Shown piece by piece: positions 41,103-49,469 of a DNA stretch of 64,000 nt. This DNA is from Bradyrhizobium sp. CER78. Lineage in GTDB: Bacteria; Pseudomonadota; Alphaproteobacteria; Rhizobiales; Xanthobacteraceae. Position numbers and translations under genes: made by a program. The DNA lies in assembly GCF_029846235.1 (NCBI RefSeq), contig NZ_JARVWP010000021.1, positions 87,634 through 151,633 on the forward strand, in the 5' to 3' direction. The notes under the pieces were generated by a model that saw nothing but the letters and a program-made list of their open reading frames with translations, searched no databases and was not told the DNA's origin. Within the stretch, counting starts at the first letter, position 1; each line of letters opens with the position of its first letter.

Positions 41103-42392
41103 ATGACATTATCAACGCCTGCCGATGCTCAGCGCGCAACAACGGTCGACAAGAAGAACATCACCCGCCTGATCGTCGCGACCTCGGTCGGCAACGCGCT
41201 CGAGTGGTACGACATCTCGGTCTACGCGTACTTCGCGGTCTACCTCTCCAAGGCGTTCTTCCCGGCCGATGATCCGACCACCTCGCTGCTGCTGACCTTC
41301 GGCAGCTTCGGATTGTCGTTCCTGATCCGCCCGATCGGCGGCGTCGTGCTCGGCGCCTATGCCGACCGGCACGGCCGCAAGGCCTCGCTGATGCTGTCGA
41401 TCGTGCTGATGACCTTTGGTACGCTGGTGCTGGCGCTGATGCCGACCTATCAGACGATCGGCATCCTGGCGCCGATCGCGGTGATGCTGGCGCGGCTGGT
41501 GCAGGGCTTTTCCGCCGGCGGCGAGTTCGGTTCCTCGACCGCGTTCCTGGTCGAGCACATGCCGGAGCGGCGCGGCTTCGTGGCGAGCTGGCAGTTCGCG
41601 AGCCAGGGCGTCAGCGGCCTGCTCGGCGCCGGCTTCGGTGCGCTGCTGACGTCGACAATGAGCCCGGAGGATCTGCAATCCTGGGGCTGGCGGCTGCCGT
41701 TCCTGTTCGGCGTGCTGATCGGTCCGGTCGGCATCTACATCCGCAACCATGTCGATGACGCAACGCCGCCCCCGGCGGCCGGAAAGCAGAATTCGCCGGT
41801 CAGGGAAGTGCTCGCGCGGCAGAAGCTCGCCACGATCCTTGCGATCGGCGCGCTCGCGGTGTCGACCGCAGTGAATTATTTGATCGTCTACATGCCGACC
41901 TACGTGGTGAAGACGCTGAACCTGCCGCCGACGGTCGGGTTCATGGCGGCGCTGGTCGCGCAGACCGCGGTCGCGCTGCTGGCGCCGATCGCGGGCTTCG
42001 TCTCCGACAAGATCGGACGCACCACGCACATGATCCTGTTCGCGCTGCTGCTGCTGGTTTCGATCTTCCCGGCCTTCCTGCTGCTCACCGGCAAGCCGAC
42101 GCCGACCATCATCCTGCTCGGCGTGCTCTGGCTCGGCGTCCTCAAGTCGCTGTATTACGGACCGCTGGCCGCGCTGATGTCGGAGCTGTTTCCGCCGGCG
42201 ACGCGTGCGACCGGGCTCGGCCTCAGCTACAACATCGGCGTCACATTGTTCGGCGGCATGGGGCCGGCGATCATGACCTGGATGGGCGGCTATCCGCTGA
42301 TCGGCGAACTCGCGCCGGGCTATTATCTCACTGCGGTCTGCATCCTCAGCCTCGGCGCGCTCTTCACCATTCGAAGGATGCGGCTGGCATGA
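41103..42392 (+). CDS. MHS-family MFS metabolite:H+ symporter
   Basis: This 429-residue, 12-helix transporter has the MHS-family features SVGNALEWYDISVYAYFA in helix 1, IRPIGGVVLGAYADRHGRKA (loop 2-3 signature) and RLVQGFSAGGEFGSSTAF. Relatives include ShiA, KgtP and ProP and move organic acids or zwitterions with H+. The stop codon falls inside a palindromic repeat at 42387. It lies between the M20 hydrolase and the IclR gene, so it probably takes up the cluster's substrate. Confidence 0.92.
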   Translation: MTLSTPADAQRATTVDKKNITRLIVATSVGNALEWYDISVYAYFAVYLSKAFFPADDPTTSLLLTFGSFGLSFLIRPIGGVVLGAYADRHGRKASLMLSIVLMTFGTLVLALMPTYQTIGILAPIAVMLARLVQGFSAGGEFGSSTAFLVEHMPERRGFVASWQFASQGVSGLLGAGFGALLTSTMSPEDLQSWGWRLPFLFGVLIGPVGIYIRNHVDDATPPPAAGKQNSPVREVLARQKLATILAIGALAVSTAVNYLIVYMPTYVVKTLNLPPTVGFMAALVAQTAVALLAPIAGFVSDKIGRTTHMILFALLLLVSIFPAFLLLTGKPTPTIILLGVLWLGVLKSLYYGPLAALMSELFPPATRATGLGLSYNIGVTLFGGMGPAIMTWMGGYPLIGELAPGYYLTAVCILSLGALFTIRRMRLA

Positions 42393-42431
42393 TCCGAAAA
42401 AGTGCGAAGCGGTTTTTCGAGATGATCATGC
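42387..42431. repeat. Palindromic repeat, GCGCATGATC family, short copy
   Basis: GGCATGATC at 42387-42395 and GATCATGCT at 42424-42432 enclose GAAAAAGTGCGAAGCGGTTTT. It is a diverged copy of the element at 6770-6818. The stop codon of the MHS transporter (42390-42392) lies in its left arm, so the arm is part of the coding sequence's end. Confidence 0.82.
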
Positions 42432-42543
42432 TCAAATGGCGCCTGATTTCGTGAAGCGAAATTCAGATACCGCTATTGCTGCAAAGCAGCGTAGATAGTC
42501 GATATCAAAGTTTCATCTGACGAAAGTATACGGTGTCCGCTGC

Positions 42544-42567
42544 ACATCATCCGTTTTAGGATGATGT
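42544..42567. promoter_or_regulatory. 24-base palindrome upstream of IclR gene
   Basis: ACATCATCC-N6-GGATGATGT, perfect arms of 9, 65 bases before the IclR start at 42632. IclR regulators bind such 15-25 base palindromes near their own promoters. A second, shorter palindrome ATTTCG-N5-CGAAAT is at 42446-42462. Either could be the operator; assignment is inferred. Confidence 0.55.
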
Positions 42568-42631
42568 CCGCCGGGCGCGTTTCTTCGTGCCCGGTTGAGA
42601 AATTGGAATTGAGGGCAAGGAAGGCCAGGGC

Positions 42632-43480
42632 ATGAGCGCCTCCACGACTGCGACCGCACGGACCAGCCGCAAGAGGCCATTGCCGGAGCCGGGTCAACCC
42701 GACAAGTTCAACGCGATCCAGAAGGTCTGCGCGATCCTGCGCGTGCTGGCGCAGCGCTCGCCGTTGCGGCTGACCGACATCGCCGACACCACCTCGCTGA
42801 ACAAGGCGACCGCGCTGCGCATTCTCAATTCGCTGATCGAGGAAGGCTTCGTCTCGAGGGTCGCGGGCGCCAAGACCTATGAGCTTGGCCAGGAGGCGCG
42901 GGTGATGGCGGTCGGCGCGCGCCGCTCGGTCGACATCGCCGAGCTGGCGCAGCCGAGCCTGTTGCGGCTGTCGGAGCGCTCGGCCGACACGGCGCTGTTG
43001 TCGGTACGATCAGGCGTCGAAGCGCTGTATCTGGCGCGCTCGGTCGGCAGCCACCCGCTGCAGCCGAACTATCTGCAGATCGGCAGCCGCCGTCCGCTCG
43101 GTGTCGGCGCCGGTGCGCTGGCGCTGTTGGTCTGGCTGCCGGATGCCGAGATCGAGGCCGTGATCGAGGTGATCGCGCCGCGGCTGGCGAAGTCGCCGCG
43201 CATCACGCCAAAGTTCCTTCGCGAGCGGATTGCGGTGGCGCGCAAGGCCGGCCACACCGTGCTGCTCGACGCTGCATTCCCCGGCATGGGTGGCGTCGGC
43301 GTTCCCGTCCGCGACGATGCCGGCGAGGTGGTCGCCGCGCTGTCGATCGGCGCAGCCACCGACCGCATCCGCCGCCGTGAAACCGAGCTCGCCGACATGC
43401 TGAAGAAGGAAGCCCAGGTGCTGGCCCGCGCGATGGCCCAGGCGCCGAAGAACGTGCGGTCGGCGAAAGCCACAAGCTGA
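42632..43480 (+). CDS. IclR-family transcriptional regulator
   Basis: This 282-residue protein has an N-terminal winged HTH (FNAIQKVCAILRVLAQRS, LTDIADTTSLNKATALRILN) and the C-terminal IclR effector domain (LGVGAGALALLVWLPDAE, GGVGVPVRDDAGEVVAALSI). AAGGCCAGGG precedes the ATG. It sits between the MHS transporter and the hydrolase-ABC transporter genes and probably controls one or both groups. The N-terminus (about 30 residues) before the HTH is basic and not conserved. Confidence 0.92.
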   Translation: MSASTTATARTSRKRPLPEPGQPDKFNAIQKVCAILRVLAQRSPLRLTDIADTTSLNKATALRILNSLIEEGFVSRVAGAKTYELGQEARVMAVGARRSVDIAELAQPSLLRLSERSADTALLSVRSGVEALYLARSVGSHPLQPNYLQIGSRRPLGVGAGALALLVWLPDAEIEAVIEVIAPRLAKSPRITPKFLRERIAVARKAGHTVLLDAAFPGMGGVGVPVRDDAGEVVAALSIGAATDRIRRRETELADMLKKEAQVLARAMAQAPKNVRSAKATS

Positions 43481-43667
43481 CGGATTGCGCGTCGGGATTT
43501 GGCAGTTCCTGGCAGCAGGGGCTTCGAGCGTTCCGGCCTGCGCGCTGACCGGGCCGATCCGTTTAATCAAGCGATTAATCTGAGGAACCCAAGGGTCTCA
43601 GCGGCTTGCGAGAACCGGCGGTTGCCGTCATCATGGCCGCGCTCGCCGAGGAAACCTGCCCAACAAG

Positions 43668-44084
43668 ATGACGCTATCGCCTGACGCCACCGACGACGCT
43701 GTGACGACGGCGTTTGCCGGCCTTCCCGCATTGCTCGACCAGGCGCCTCGGCTGGTCTCGCGCGGCCGGCTGCTCGATTGCGACTGCCTGATCGGTCCGA
43801 TGGCGCGGCCGTTTCATGCCGCGATCCGCACCGGGCGCATCGTCGAGCTCGTGCCTTCGCCGGTCCTGATGCGCTCGTGGCGCTTTTCCTATCGCGCGAC
43901 GCCGCAGGCCTGGGCCGCCTATTGGCAGGCCGAGCCGAAACCAGGCTGGCACGATCTGCTGGCGCTGACCAAGCGCGGCGAGGCCGTGCTGGAAGGCGAT
44001 CTGCATCCCTTCATGGCGCACCTGCAATACTTCAAGGACCTGCTGGCGCTGCCGCGGCAGCATTTCGCGGCGATCGCGTCATGA
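43668..44084 (+). CDS. Hypothetical protein, possibly SCP2-like
   Basis: This 138-residue protein has a hydrophobic/aromatic pattern MRSWRFSYRATPQAWAAYWQ then GWHDLLALTKRGEAVLEGDL and FMAHLQYFKDLLALPR. This resembles the end of an SCP2-like lipid/acyl-CoA-binding fold (D-x-x-ALxxG ... GDL), but the match is weak. The stop overlaps the start of the alpha/beta hydrolase gene as ATGA, so the two proteins are made together and probably act together. No stronger statement is possible. Confidence 0.6.
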   Translation: MTLSPDATDDAVTTAFAGLPALLDQAPRLVSRGRLLDCDCLIGPMARPFHAAIRTGRIVELVPSPVLMRSWRFSYRATPQAWAAYWQAEPKPGWHDLLALTKRGEAVLEGDLHPFMAHLQYFKDLLALPRQHFAAIAS

Positions 44085-44944
44085 GCGGCACTATCATGAA
44101 CGGCACCATCGAGCCGATGGTCGGCCGCTACGTTCACGTCGAGATCGGCGGCGAGCTGCACCGCATCTATTTCGAGGAGAACGGCACGGGCATTCCGCTG
44201 GTCTGCCTGCACACCGCGGGATCAGACGCGCGACAGTGGCGGCATCTGCTCGCGGATGCGCAGTTTGCCGAAAATTTCCGCGTCATTGCCTTCGATATGC
44301 CCTGGCATGGCAAGTCGAATCCGCCGAAAAGCTGGACCGGCGATGAATACCAACTCACCACCGCGCGCTACACCGAGACCATCCGCGCCTTCTGTCGTGC
44401 ATTGGGGCTGGAGAAGCCCGTCGTGATGGGCTGCTCGATCGGCGGCCGCATCGTACTCAACCTCGCGATCGAACATGCCGCCGAGTTCCGCGCGCTGATC
44501 GGGCTCGAGGCTGCCGATTTCCAGGCACCGTGGTATGACACCGACTGGCTGAACCGTCCGGACGTTCACGGCGGCGAAGTCTGCGCAGCGCTGGTGTCGG
44601 GGCTGATCGCGCCGCAGAGCCCCGAAGCTGCGCGGATGGAAACGCTGTGGGGCTACAAGCAGGGCGGCCCCGGCGTGTTCAAGGGCGACTTGTATTTCTA
44701 CCGTGTCGATGGCGACCTGCGCGGCCGGGTCGCGTCAATCGATACTAAAGTATGCAAGCTCTATTTGCTCACGGGCGAGTATGATTTCTCCTGCACGCCC
44801 GAGGACACAAGGCGGACAGCAGCGGCTATAGGGGGCGCCAGCGTCACGATCATGGAACAGCTCGGTCATTTTCCGATGAGCGAGAATCCGGAACAGTTTC
44901 GCCGCTACATCGCACCCGTCCTCGCCGACATTCTCACGCAGTAA
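44081..44944 (+). CDS. Alpha/beta hydrolase
   Basis: This 287-residue alpha/beta-hydrolase-fold protein has LVCLHTAGSDARQW (oxyanion strand-loop), the nucleophile elbow GCSIGG (Ser about residue 113), ATG overlap with the preceding gene, the acidic residue in TGEYDFSCTPED and the catalytic His in EQLGHFPM. Such enzymes cut C-C, ester or amide bonds. It is coupled to the SCP2-like gene and lies 29 bases before the ABC transporter binding protein gene, so its substrate may be what is imported. Confidence 0.88.
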   Translation: MSGTIMNGTIEPMVGRYVHVEIGGELHRIYFEENGTGIPLVCLHTAGSDARQWRHLLADAQFAENFRVIAFDMPWHGKSNPPKSWTGDEYQLTTARYTETIRAFCRALGLEKPVVMGCSIGGRIVLNLAIEHAAEFRALIGLEAADFQAPWYDTDWLNRPDVHGGEVCAALVSGLIAPQSPEAARMETLWGYKQGGPGVFKGDLYFYRVDGDLRGRVASIDTKVCKLYLLTGEYDFSCTPEDTRRTAAAIGGASVTIMEQLGHFPMSENPEQFRRYIAPVLADILTQ

Positions 44945-44973
44945 ATCGATCGTTTCCACGAAGGAGTAGACGT

Positions 44974-45885
44974 ATGACACGCAAATATCTCATCGGCTTC
45001 GCGCTCGCCGCCGCGTTCGGCGCGAGCCAGGCGCAGGCCGAGGAGCTGACCGGAACGCTGAAGAACATCAAGGACACCGGCGCGATCACGCTCGGCTACC
45101 GCGACTCCTCGATCCCGTTCTCCTATCTCGACGACGACCAGAAGCCCGTCGGCTACGCGATGGACATCTGCTACAAGATCGTCGACGCCGTGAAGAAGGA
45201 GCTCAAGCTCGACAAGCTCGAGGTCAAGCTCAACCCGGTGACCTCGGCAACCCGTATCCCGCTGATGGCCAACGGCACCGTCGACCTCGAATGCGGCTCG
45301 ACCACCAACAATGCCGAGCGCCAGAAGCAGGTCTGGTTCACCAACACCCACTTCCTGACCGCCAGCCGCTACGTCTTCAAGAAGTCGAGCGGGCTGAAGT
45401 CGATCGACGATCTGAAGGGCAAGGCGGTGGTCTCGACCGCCGGCACCACCAACATCAAGCAGCTCACCGAAGCCAATGTCGCGCGCGGCCTCGGCGCCAA
45501 CATCATCCCGGCCAAGGATCACGCCGAAGCCTTCCTGATGGTCGAGACCGACCGCGCGGTCGCCTTTGTGATGGACGACATCCTGCTCGCGAGCCTCGTC
45601 GCCGGCTCGAAGTCGCCGGGCGACTACGTCATCTCCAAGGATGCGTTCTCCAAGCCGGAGCCCTACGGCATCATGCTGCGCAAGGATGACGCGCCGTTCA
45701 AGAAGGTCGTCGACGCCGCCACCGCCGCGCTCTACACCAGCGGCGAGGCTGCGAAGATCTATGACAAGTGGTTCATGCAGAAGATTCCGCCGAAGGGCCT
45801 GAACCTCAACGTCGAGCTCGGACCGGAGCTGAAGAACGAGTTCGCCAAGCCGTCGGACTCGCCGGATCCGGATAGCTACAAGTAA
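44974..45885 (+). CDS. gltI: ABC transporter glutamate/aspartate-type binding protein
   Basis: This 303-residue periplasmic protein has a signal peptide (LIGFALAAAFGASQAQA, cleavage before EEL) and a family-3 binding-protein fold: GYRDSSIPFSYLDDDQKPVG at the ligand cleft, DLECGSTTNNAERQKQVWF, VVSTAGTTNIKQLTE. These match GltI of the glutamate/aspartate system by recall. AAGGAG lies 10 bases before the ATG. It heads a gltIJKL-type operon, with a large hairpin after it. Confidence 0.9.
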   Translation: MTRKYLIGFALAAAFGASQAQAEELTGTLKNIKDTGAITLGYRDSSIPFSYLDDDQKPVGYAMDICYKIVDAVKKELKLDKLEVKLNPVTSATRIPLMANGTVDLECGSTTNNAERQKQVWFTNTHFLTASRYVFKKSSGLKSIDDLKGKAVVSTAGTTNIKQLTEANVARGLGANIIPAKDHAEAFLMVETDRAVAFVMDDILLASLVAGSKSPGDYVISKDAFSKPEPYGIMLRKDDAPFKKVVDAATAALYTSGEAAKIYDKWFMQKIPPKGLNLNVELGPELKNEFAKPSDSPDPDSYK

Positions 45886-45909
45886 GCTGCCGGGGCTCCC
45901 ATGGTTCGA

Positions 45910-45989
45910 GACGGCGCAATGCGCCGTCCACCGTGAGGGACCGGAGAACCAAGCGTGTCCGGCCATTTTTGGAGGAGAATGGCCGGACA
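45910..45989 (+). other. Two intercistronic stem-loops after gltI
   Basis: First hairpin GACGGCGC-AAT-GCGCCGTC (45910-45928). Second hairpin TGTCCGGCCAT (45956-45966), loop with GGAGGAGA, ATGGCCGGACA (45979-45989), which has 11-base arms. They lie between the binding protein gene and the permease genes. Such hairpins usually protect the upstream mRNA and cut the level of downstream genes, giving an excess of binding protein over membrane parts. Confidence 0.65.
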
Positions 45990-46069
45990 TTTGCATATCG
46001 TCGTCGCATCGCGTTTGGATGCGCAGACGTTGCTGTTGAGCGTGACCGGCGCGGCCGCGTGGGGGACCC

Positions 46070-46801
46070 GTGAACTATAATTGGAACTGGCACATCTTTC
46101 TTGAGCCGAACCCGATGGGGACCGGCACCTATCTCGACCTGTTGCTGGCGGGACTGGTGGTCACCGTCAAGGTATCGGTGCTCGCCTGGATCATCGCGCT
46201 GGTGTCCGGCTCGGTGATCGGCGTGCTGCGCACGCTGCCGTCGCGGACGGCGTCGTGGATCGGCTTCTGCTGGGTCGAATTCTTCCGCAACATGCCGCTG
46301 CTGGTGCAGCTGTTCCTGTGGTTCTTCGTGCTGCCGGAATTGCTGCCGAGATCCGCGGGGCTGTGGCTGAAGCAGTTGCCGAACGCGCCGTTCTGGACCG
46401 CCGCGATCGGCGTCGGCTTGTTCATGTCGGCGCGCGTCGCCGTGCAATTGCAGGCCGGCATCACTTCGCTGCCGCGCGGCCAGAAACAGGCCTCGACCGC
46501 GCTCGGCCTCACCACGGTGCAGACCTATCGCTACGTGCTGCTGCCGATGGCGTTTCGCATCATCCTGCCGCCGCTGACCTCCGAGTTCCTCAACACCATC
46601 AAGAACAGCGCGGTCGCCATCACCATCGGCCTGATCGAGCTGACCGGCCAGGCCCGTTCGATGCAGGAATTCTCGTTTCAGGTGTTCGAGGCCTTCACGG
46701 CGGCAACGGTGCTCTATCTTCTCCTCAATTTCGTCGTGGTCACCGCGATGCGCTTCCTCGAGCGCTATGTCGCGATCCCCGGCTACATCACGGGCAAATG
46801 A
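46070..46801 (+). CDS. gltJ: ABC transporter permease, GltJ-like
   Basis: This 243-residue permease has about five helices and the His/Glu/Gln-type EAA loop ALGLTTVQTYRYVLLPMAFR before the last segments. The N-terminus NWHIFLEPNPMGTGTYLDLL fits GltJ. The start is GTG 46070 with GGGGGA just upstream. The gene ends as ATGA with gltK. A 184-base gap with two stem-loops separates it from gltI. Confidence 0.9.
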   Translation: MNYNWNWHIFLEPNPMGTGTYLDLLLAGLVVTVKVSVLAWIIALVSGSVIGVLRTLPSRTASWIGFCWVEFFRNMPLLVQLFLWFFVLPELLPRSAGLWLKQLPNAPFWTAAIGVGLFMSARVAVQLQAGITSLPRGQKQASTALGLTTVQTYRYVLLPMAFRIILPPLTSEFLNTIKNSAVAITIGLIELTGQARSMQEFSFQVFEAFTAATVLYLLLNFVVVTAMRFLERYVAIPGYITGK

Positions 46802-47496
46802 CCATGCTCGGTAGTTTCGATTTCGACGTCATCCGCCGCGCGCTGCCCTATCTGTTCCTCGAGGGCATGCGCTTCACGCTGACCCTGACGGCGCTGGCCG
46901 CGTTCGGCGGCCTGGTGTTCGGCACGCTGATCGCCCTGATGCGGTTGTCGAGCTATAAGGTGCTCGGGCGCATCGCCGGCTTCTATGTCGACTTCATCCG
47001 CTCGCTGCCGCTGGTGCTGGTGATCTTCTGGTTCTACTTCCTGGTGCCGTATATCGGGCAGTGGCTGACCGGCGCGTCGCGGCCGATCACCGTCGGCGCC
47101 TTCGCCTCCTCGCTGATCACCTTCATCGCATTCGAGGCGGCCTACTTCTCCGAGATCATGCGCGCCGGCATCCAGTCGATCTCGAAGGGCCAGCCGGCCG
47201 CGGCCAGCGCGCTCGGCCTGACCTACGCGCAGTCGATGCGCTACGTCGTGCTGCCGCAGGCGTTCCGCAACATGCTGCCGGTGCTGCTGACCCAGACCAT
47301 CGTGCTGTTCCAGGACACCTCGCTGGTCTACGTGCTGTCGATCCCGGACTTCCTCGGCGCCGCCAGCAAGGTCGCGCAGCGCGACGGCCGTCTGGTCGAA
47401 ATGTACCTGTTCGCCGCGCTGGTCTACTTCGTCATTTCCTGTGTCGCGTCCTACGGCGTTCGCCGCCTGCAGGCGCGGATTGCCATTGTTCGCTGA
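46798..47496 (+). CDS. gltK: ABC transporter permease, GltK-like
   Basis: This 232-residue permease is similar to GltJ in layout: FVDFIRSLPLVLVIFWFYFL, the EAA loop ALGLTYAQSMRYVVLPQAFR, and about five helices. ATG 46798 overlaps the gltJ stop. The two permeases form the membrane channel as a heterodimer in this family of polar amino-acid importers. The ATPase gene follows 19 bases later. Confidence 0.9.
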   Translation: MTMLGSFDFDVIRRALPYLFLEGMRFTLTLTALAAFGGLVFGTLIALMRLSSYKVLGRIAGFYVDFIRSLPLVLVIFWFYFLVPYIGQWLTGASRPITVGAFASSLITFIAFEAAYFSEIMRAGIQSISKGQPAAASALGLTYAQSMRYVVLPQAFRNMLPVLLTQTIVLFQDTSLVYVLSIPDFLGAASKVAQRDGRLVEMYLFAALVYFVISCVASYGVRRLQARIAIVR

Positions 47497-47515
47497 ACAA
47501 ACAAGCTGAGCCATC

Positions 47516-48247
47516 ATGATCGAGATCAATCACGTCAATAAATGGTACGGCCCGACCTTCCAGGTGCTGAAGGATTGCACCACCAGCGTCGCCAAGGGCG
47601 AGGTGGTGGTGGTCTGCGGCCCGTCGGGCTCCGGCAAGTCGACCCTGATCAAATGCGTCAACGCGCTGGAGCCGATTCAGGGCGGCGACATCACGCTCGA
47701 CGGCGTCAAGGTCAACGATCCCAAGACCGACCTGCCAAAGCTGCGCTCGCGCGTCGGCATGGTGTTCCAGCACTTCGAACTGTTCCCGCATCTGCGGATC
47801 ATCGACAATCTCCGCCTCGCGCAGGAGAAGGTCTTGGGCCGCAAATCTGAGGATGCCACCGCCAAGGGCATGAAGCTGCTGGAGCGCGTCGGGCTGAAGG
47901 AGCATGCCAAGAAGTTTCCGGCCGAATTGTCCGGCGGTCAGCAGCAGCGCGTCGCGATCGCCCGCGCGCTGGCGATGGACCCGATCGCGATGCTGTTCGA
48001 CGAGCCGACCTCGGCGCTCGATCCGGAGATGATCAGCGAGGTGCTCGACGTCATGGTCGACCTCGCCCGCGAGGGCATGACCATGATGGTCGTGACCCAC
48101 GAAATGGGCTTCGCCAACAAGGTCGCCGACCGCGTGATCTTCATGGACCGCGGCGAGATCGTCGAGGACGCCAAGAAGGCCGACTTCTTCGGCACGCCCC
48201 GCAGCGACCGCGCGCAGAAGTTTTTGTCGAAGATCCTGCAGCACTAG
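47516..48247 (+). CDS. gltL: ABC transporter ATPase, GltL-like
   Basis: This 243-residue ATPase has Walker A GPSGSGKST (about residues 36-44), Q-loop MVFQHFELFPH, signature LSGGQQQRV (about 138), Walker B IAMLFDEPTSALD and switch His in MMVVTHEM. This is the polar-amino-acid ATPase family (GlnQ/GltL). It drives import of the ligand bound by GltI. A repeat follows its stop by 23 bases. Confidence 0.93.
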   Translation: MIEINHVNKWYGPTFQVLKDCTTSVAKGEVVVVCGPSGSGKSTLIKCVNALEPIQGGDITLDGVKVNDPKTDLPKLRSRVGMVFQHFELFPHLRIIDNLRLAQEKVLGRKSEDATAKGMKLLERVGLKEHAKKFPAELSGGQQQRVAIARALAMDPIAMLFDEPTSALDPEMISEVLDVMVDLAREGMTMMVVTHEMGFANKVADRVIFMDRGEIVEDAKKADFFGTPRSDRAQKFLSKILQH

Positions 48248-48269
48248 GACTGGGGCAGGCGTCTGCGCT

Positions 48270-48376
48270 CGTCATTCCGGGGCGATGCGAAGCATCGAAC
48301 CCGGAATCCATCGGGCCGCACTTTTTGCTGAGAAATGGATTCCGGGCTCGCGCCTTCGGCGCGCCCCGGAATGACG
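48270..48376. repeat. Palindromic repeat, CGTCATTCCGGGG family
   Basis: CGTCATTCCGGGGCGATGCG ... GAACCCGGAATCCATCGG at the left and ATGGATTCCGGGCTCG ... GCGCGCCCCGGAATGACG at the right. It is the only copy of this family in the window and lies between gltL and the transaminase gene. Confidence 0.86.
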
Positions 48377-48453
48377 AGGGCGGGGTTTTCCCCCGTTAAC
48401 ATTTTGCGTATACGAAGGCCTGAAACTCCCCCTTCGTCCGCAGGAGAACTCGC

Positions 48454-49320
48454 GTGGAAAAGATCGCTTACGTCAACGGCTCGTACGTGCCGCATTCCGA
48501 GGCCAAGGTCTCGGTGTTCGACCGCGGCTTCCTGTTCGCCGATGGCATCTACGAGGTGGCGGCGGTGCTCGAGGGCAAGCTGATCGACAATGCCTCGCAT
48601 CTGGCGCGGCTGAAGCGCTCGGTCGGCGAGATCCAGCTTGCGCTCCCCGAGACGCTGGAGCGGATCGAGGAGATCCAGAAGGAACTGGTCAAGCGCAACG
48701 ACCTCGTCAACGGCATGGTCTATCTCGAAGTCACCCGCGGCGCCGACAAGGGACGCGACTTCGCCTTTCCGAAGGCGGAGGCGAACGTCAAGCCGACGCT
48801 GGTGATGTTCACCTCGGAAAAGGACATCATCAACGCGCCGTCGGCCAAGACCGGCATCAACGTCATCACGGTGCCCGACATCCGCTGGGAGCGGCGCGAC
48901 ATCAAGAGCGTGGCTCTGCTTGCGCAAGTGCTGGCCAAGCAGGCCGCGGCCGCGGCCGGCGCCGGCGAAGCCTGGATGATCGAGGACGGCAAGGTCACCG
49001 AAGGCGGCTCGTCCTCGTCCTTCATCGTCACCCAGGACGACGTCGTCGTGACCCGCCAGAACGGCAACGAGATCCTGCCCGGCTGCACCCGCAAGGCTGT
49101 GGTCAAGCTCGCCGAGGAGCGTCAACTCCGCATCGAGGAGCGCGCCTTCACGGTCGAGGAAGCGCTCGCCGCCAAGGAAGCCTTCATCACCAGCGCCTCG
49201 GTGTTCGTGCAGGGCGTGGTCGCGATCGACGGCAAGAAGGTCGGCAACGGCAAGGTTGGCCCGATTACCGATCGTCTGCGCGAGATCTATGTCGAGTTCG
49301 CGAAGGCGACCGCGGTTTAA
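48454..49320 (+). CDS. dat: D-amino-acid transaminase
   Basis: This 288-residue fold-type-IV PLP enzyme has FDRGFLFADGIYEVAAVLEG (residues ~23-42), VYLEVTRGADKGRDF, the PLP Lys in DIKSVALLAQVLAKQAAA (Lys about residue 149), and TEGGSSSSFIV for the phosphate-binding turn. The RGxDxxR-like segment suggests D-amino-acid transaminase rather than BCAT. It makes D-Ala/D-Glu interconversions that feed peptidoglycan, or degrades D-amino acids. AGGAGAACTC lies before the start. Close to the glutamate-type transporter. Confidence 0.87.
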   Translation: MEKIAYVNGSYVPHSEAKVSVFDRGFLFADGIYEVAAVLEGKLIDNASHLARLKRSVGEIQLALPETLERIEEIQKELVKRNDLVNGMVYLEVTRGADKGRDFAFPKAEANVKPTLVMFTSEKDIINAPSAKTGINVITVPDIRWERRDIKSVALLAQVLAKQAAAAAGAGEAWMIEDGKVTEGGSSSSFIVTQDDVVVTRQNGNEILPGCTRKAVVKLAEERQLRIEERAFTVEEALAAKEAFITSASVFVQGVVAIDGKKVGNGKVGPITDRLREIYVEFAKATAV

Positions 49321-49336
49321 TCAATCCCGTCCGCAC

Positions 49337-49440
49337 CGTCATCGCCCGGCTTGACCGGGCGATCCAGTATTCCAGAGACCACGGTGCTTGAGCCGAGAAG
49401 CCGCGGCGTACTGGATGCCCCGCATGAAGCGGGGCATGAC
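49337..49440. repeat. Palindromic repeat, TCATCGCCCGGCT family
   Basis: CGTCATCGCCCGGCTTGACC ... GGGCGATCCAGTATTCCAG at left; GCGGCGTACTGGATGCCCCG ... AAGCGGGGCATGAC at right. A copy in opposite sense lies at 63814-63916. It separates the transaminase gene from the convergent AhpD gene. Confidence 0.86.
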
Positions 49441-49469
49441 AGCGGAATAGATGGCGGACAGCAATACGC

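Noticed and set aside
45910..45989. Hairpins considered as a riboswitch or full terminator
   Set aside because: No T-run follows and no known aptamer features were seen; the downstream permease genes need read-through.
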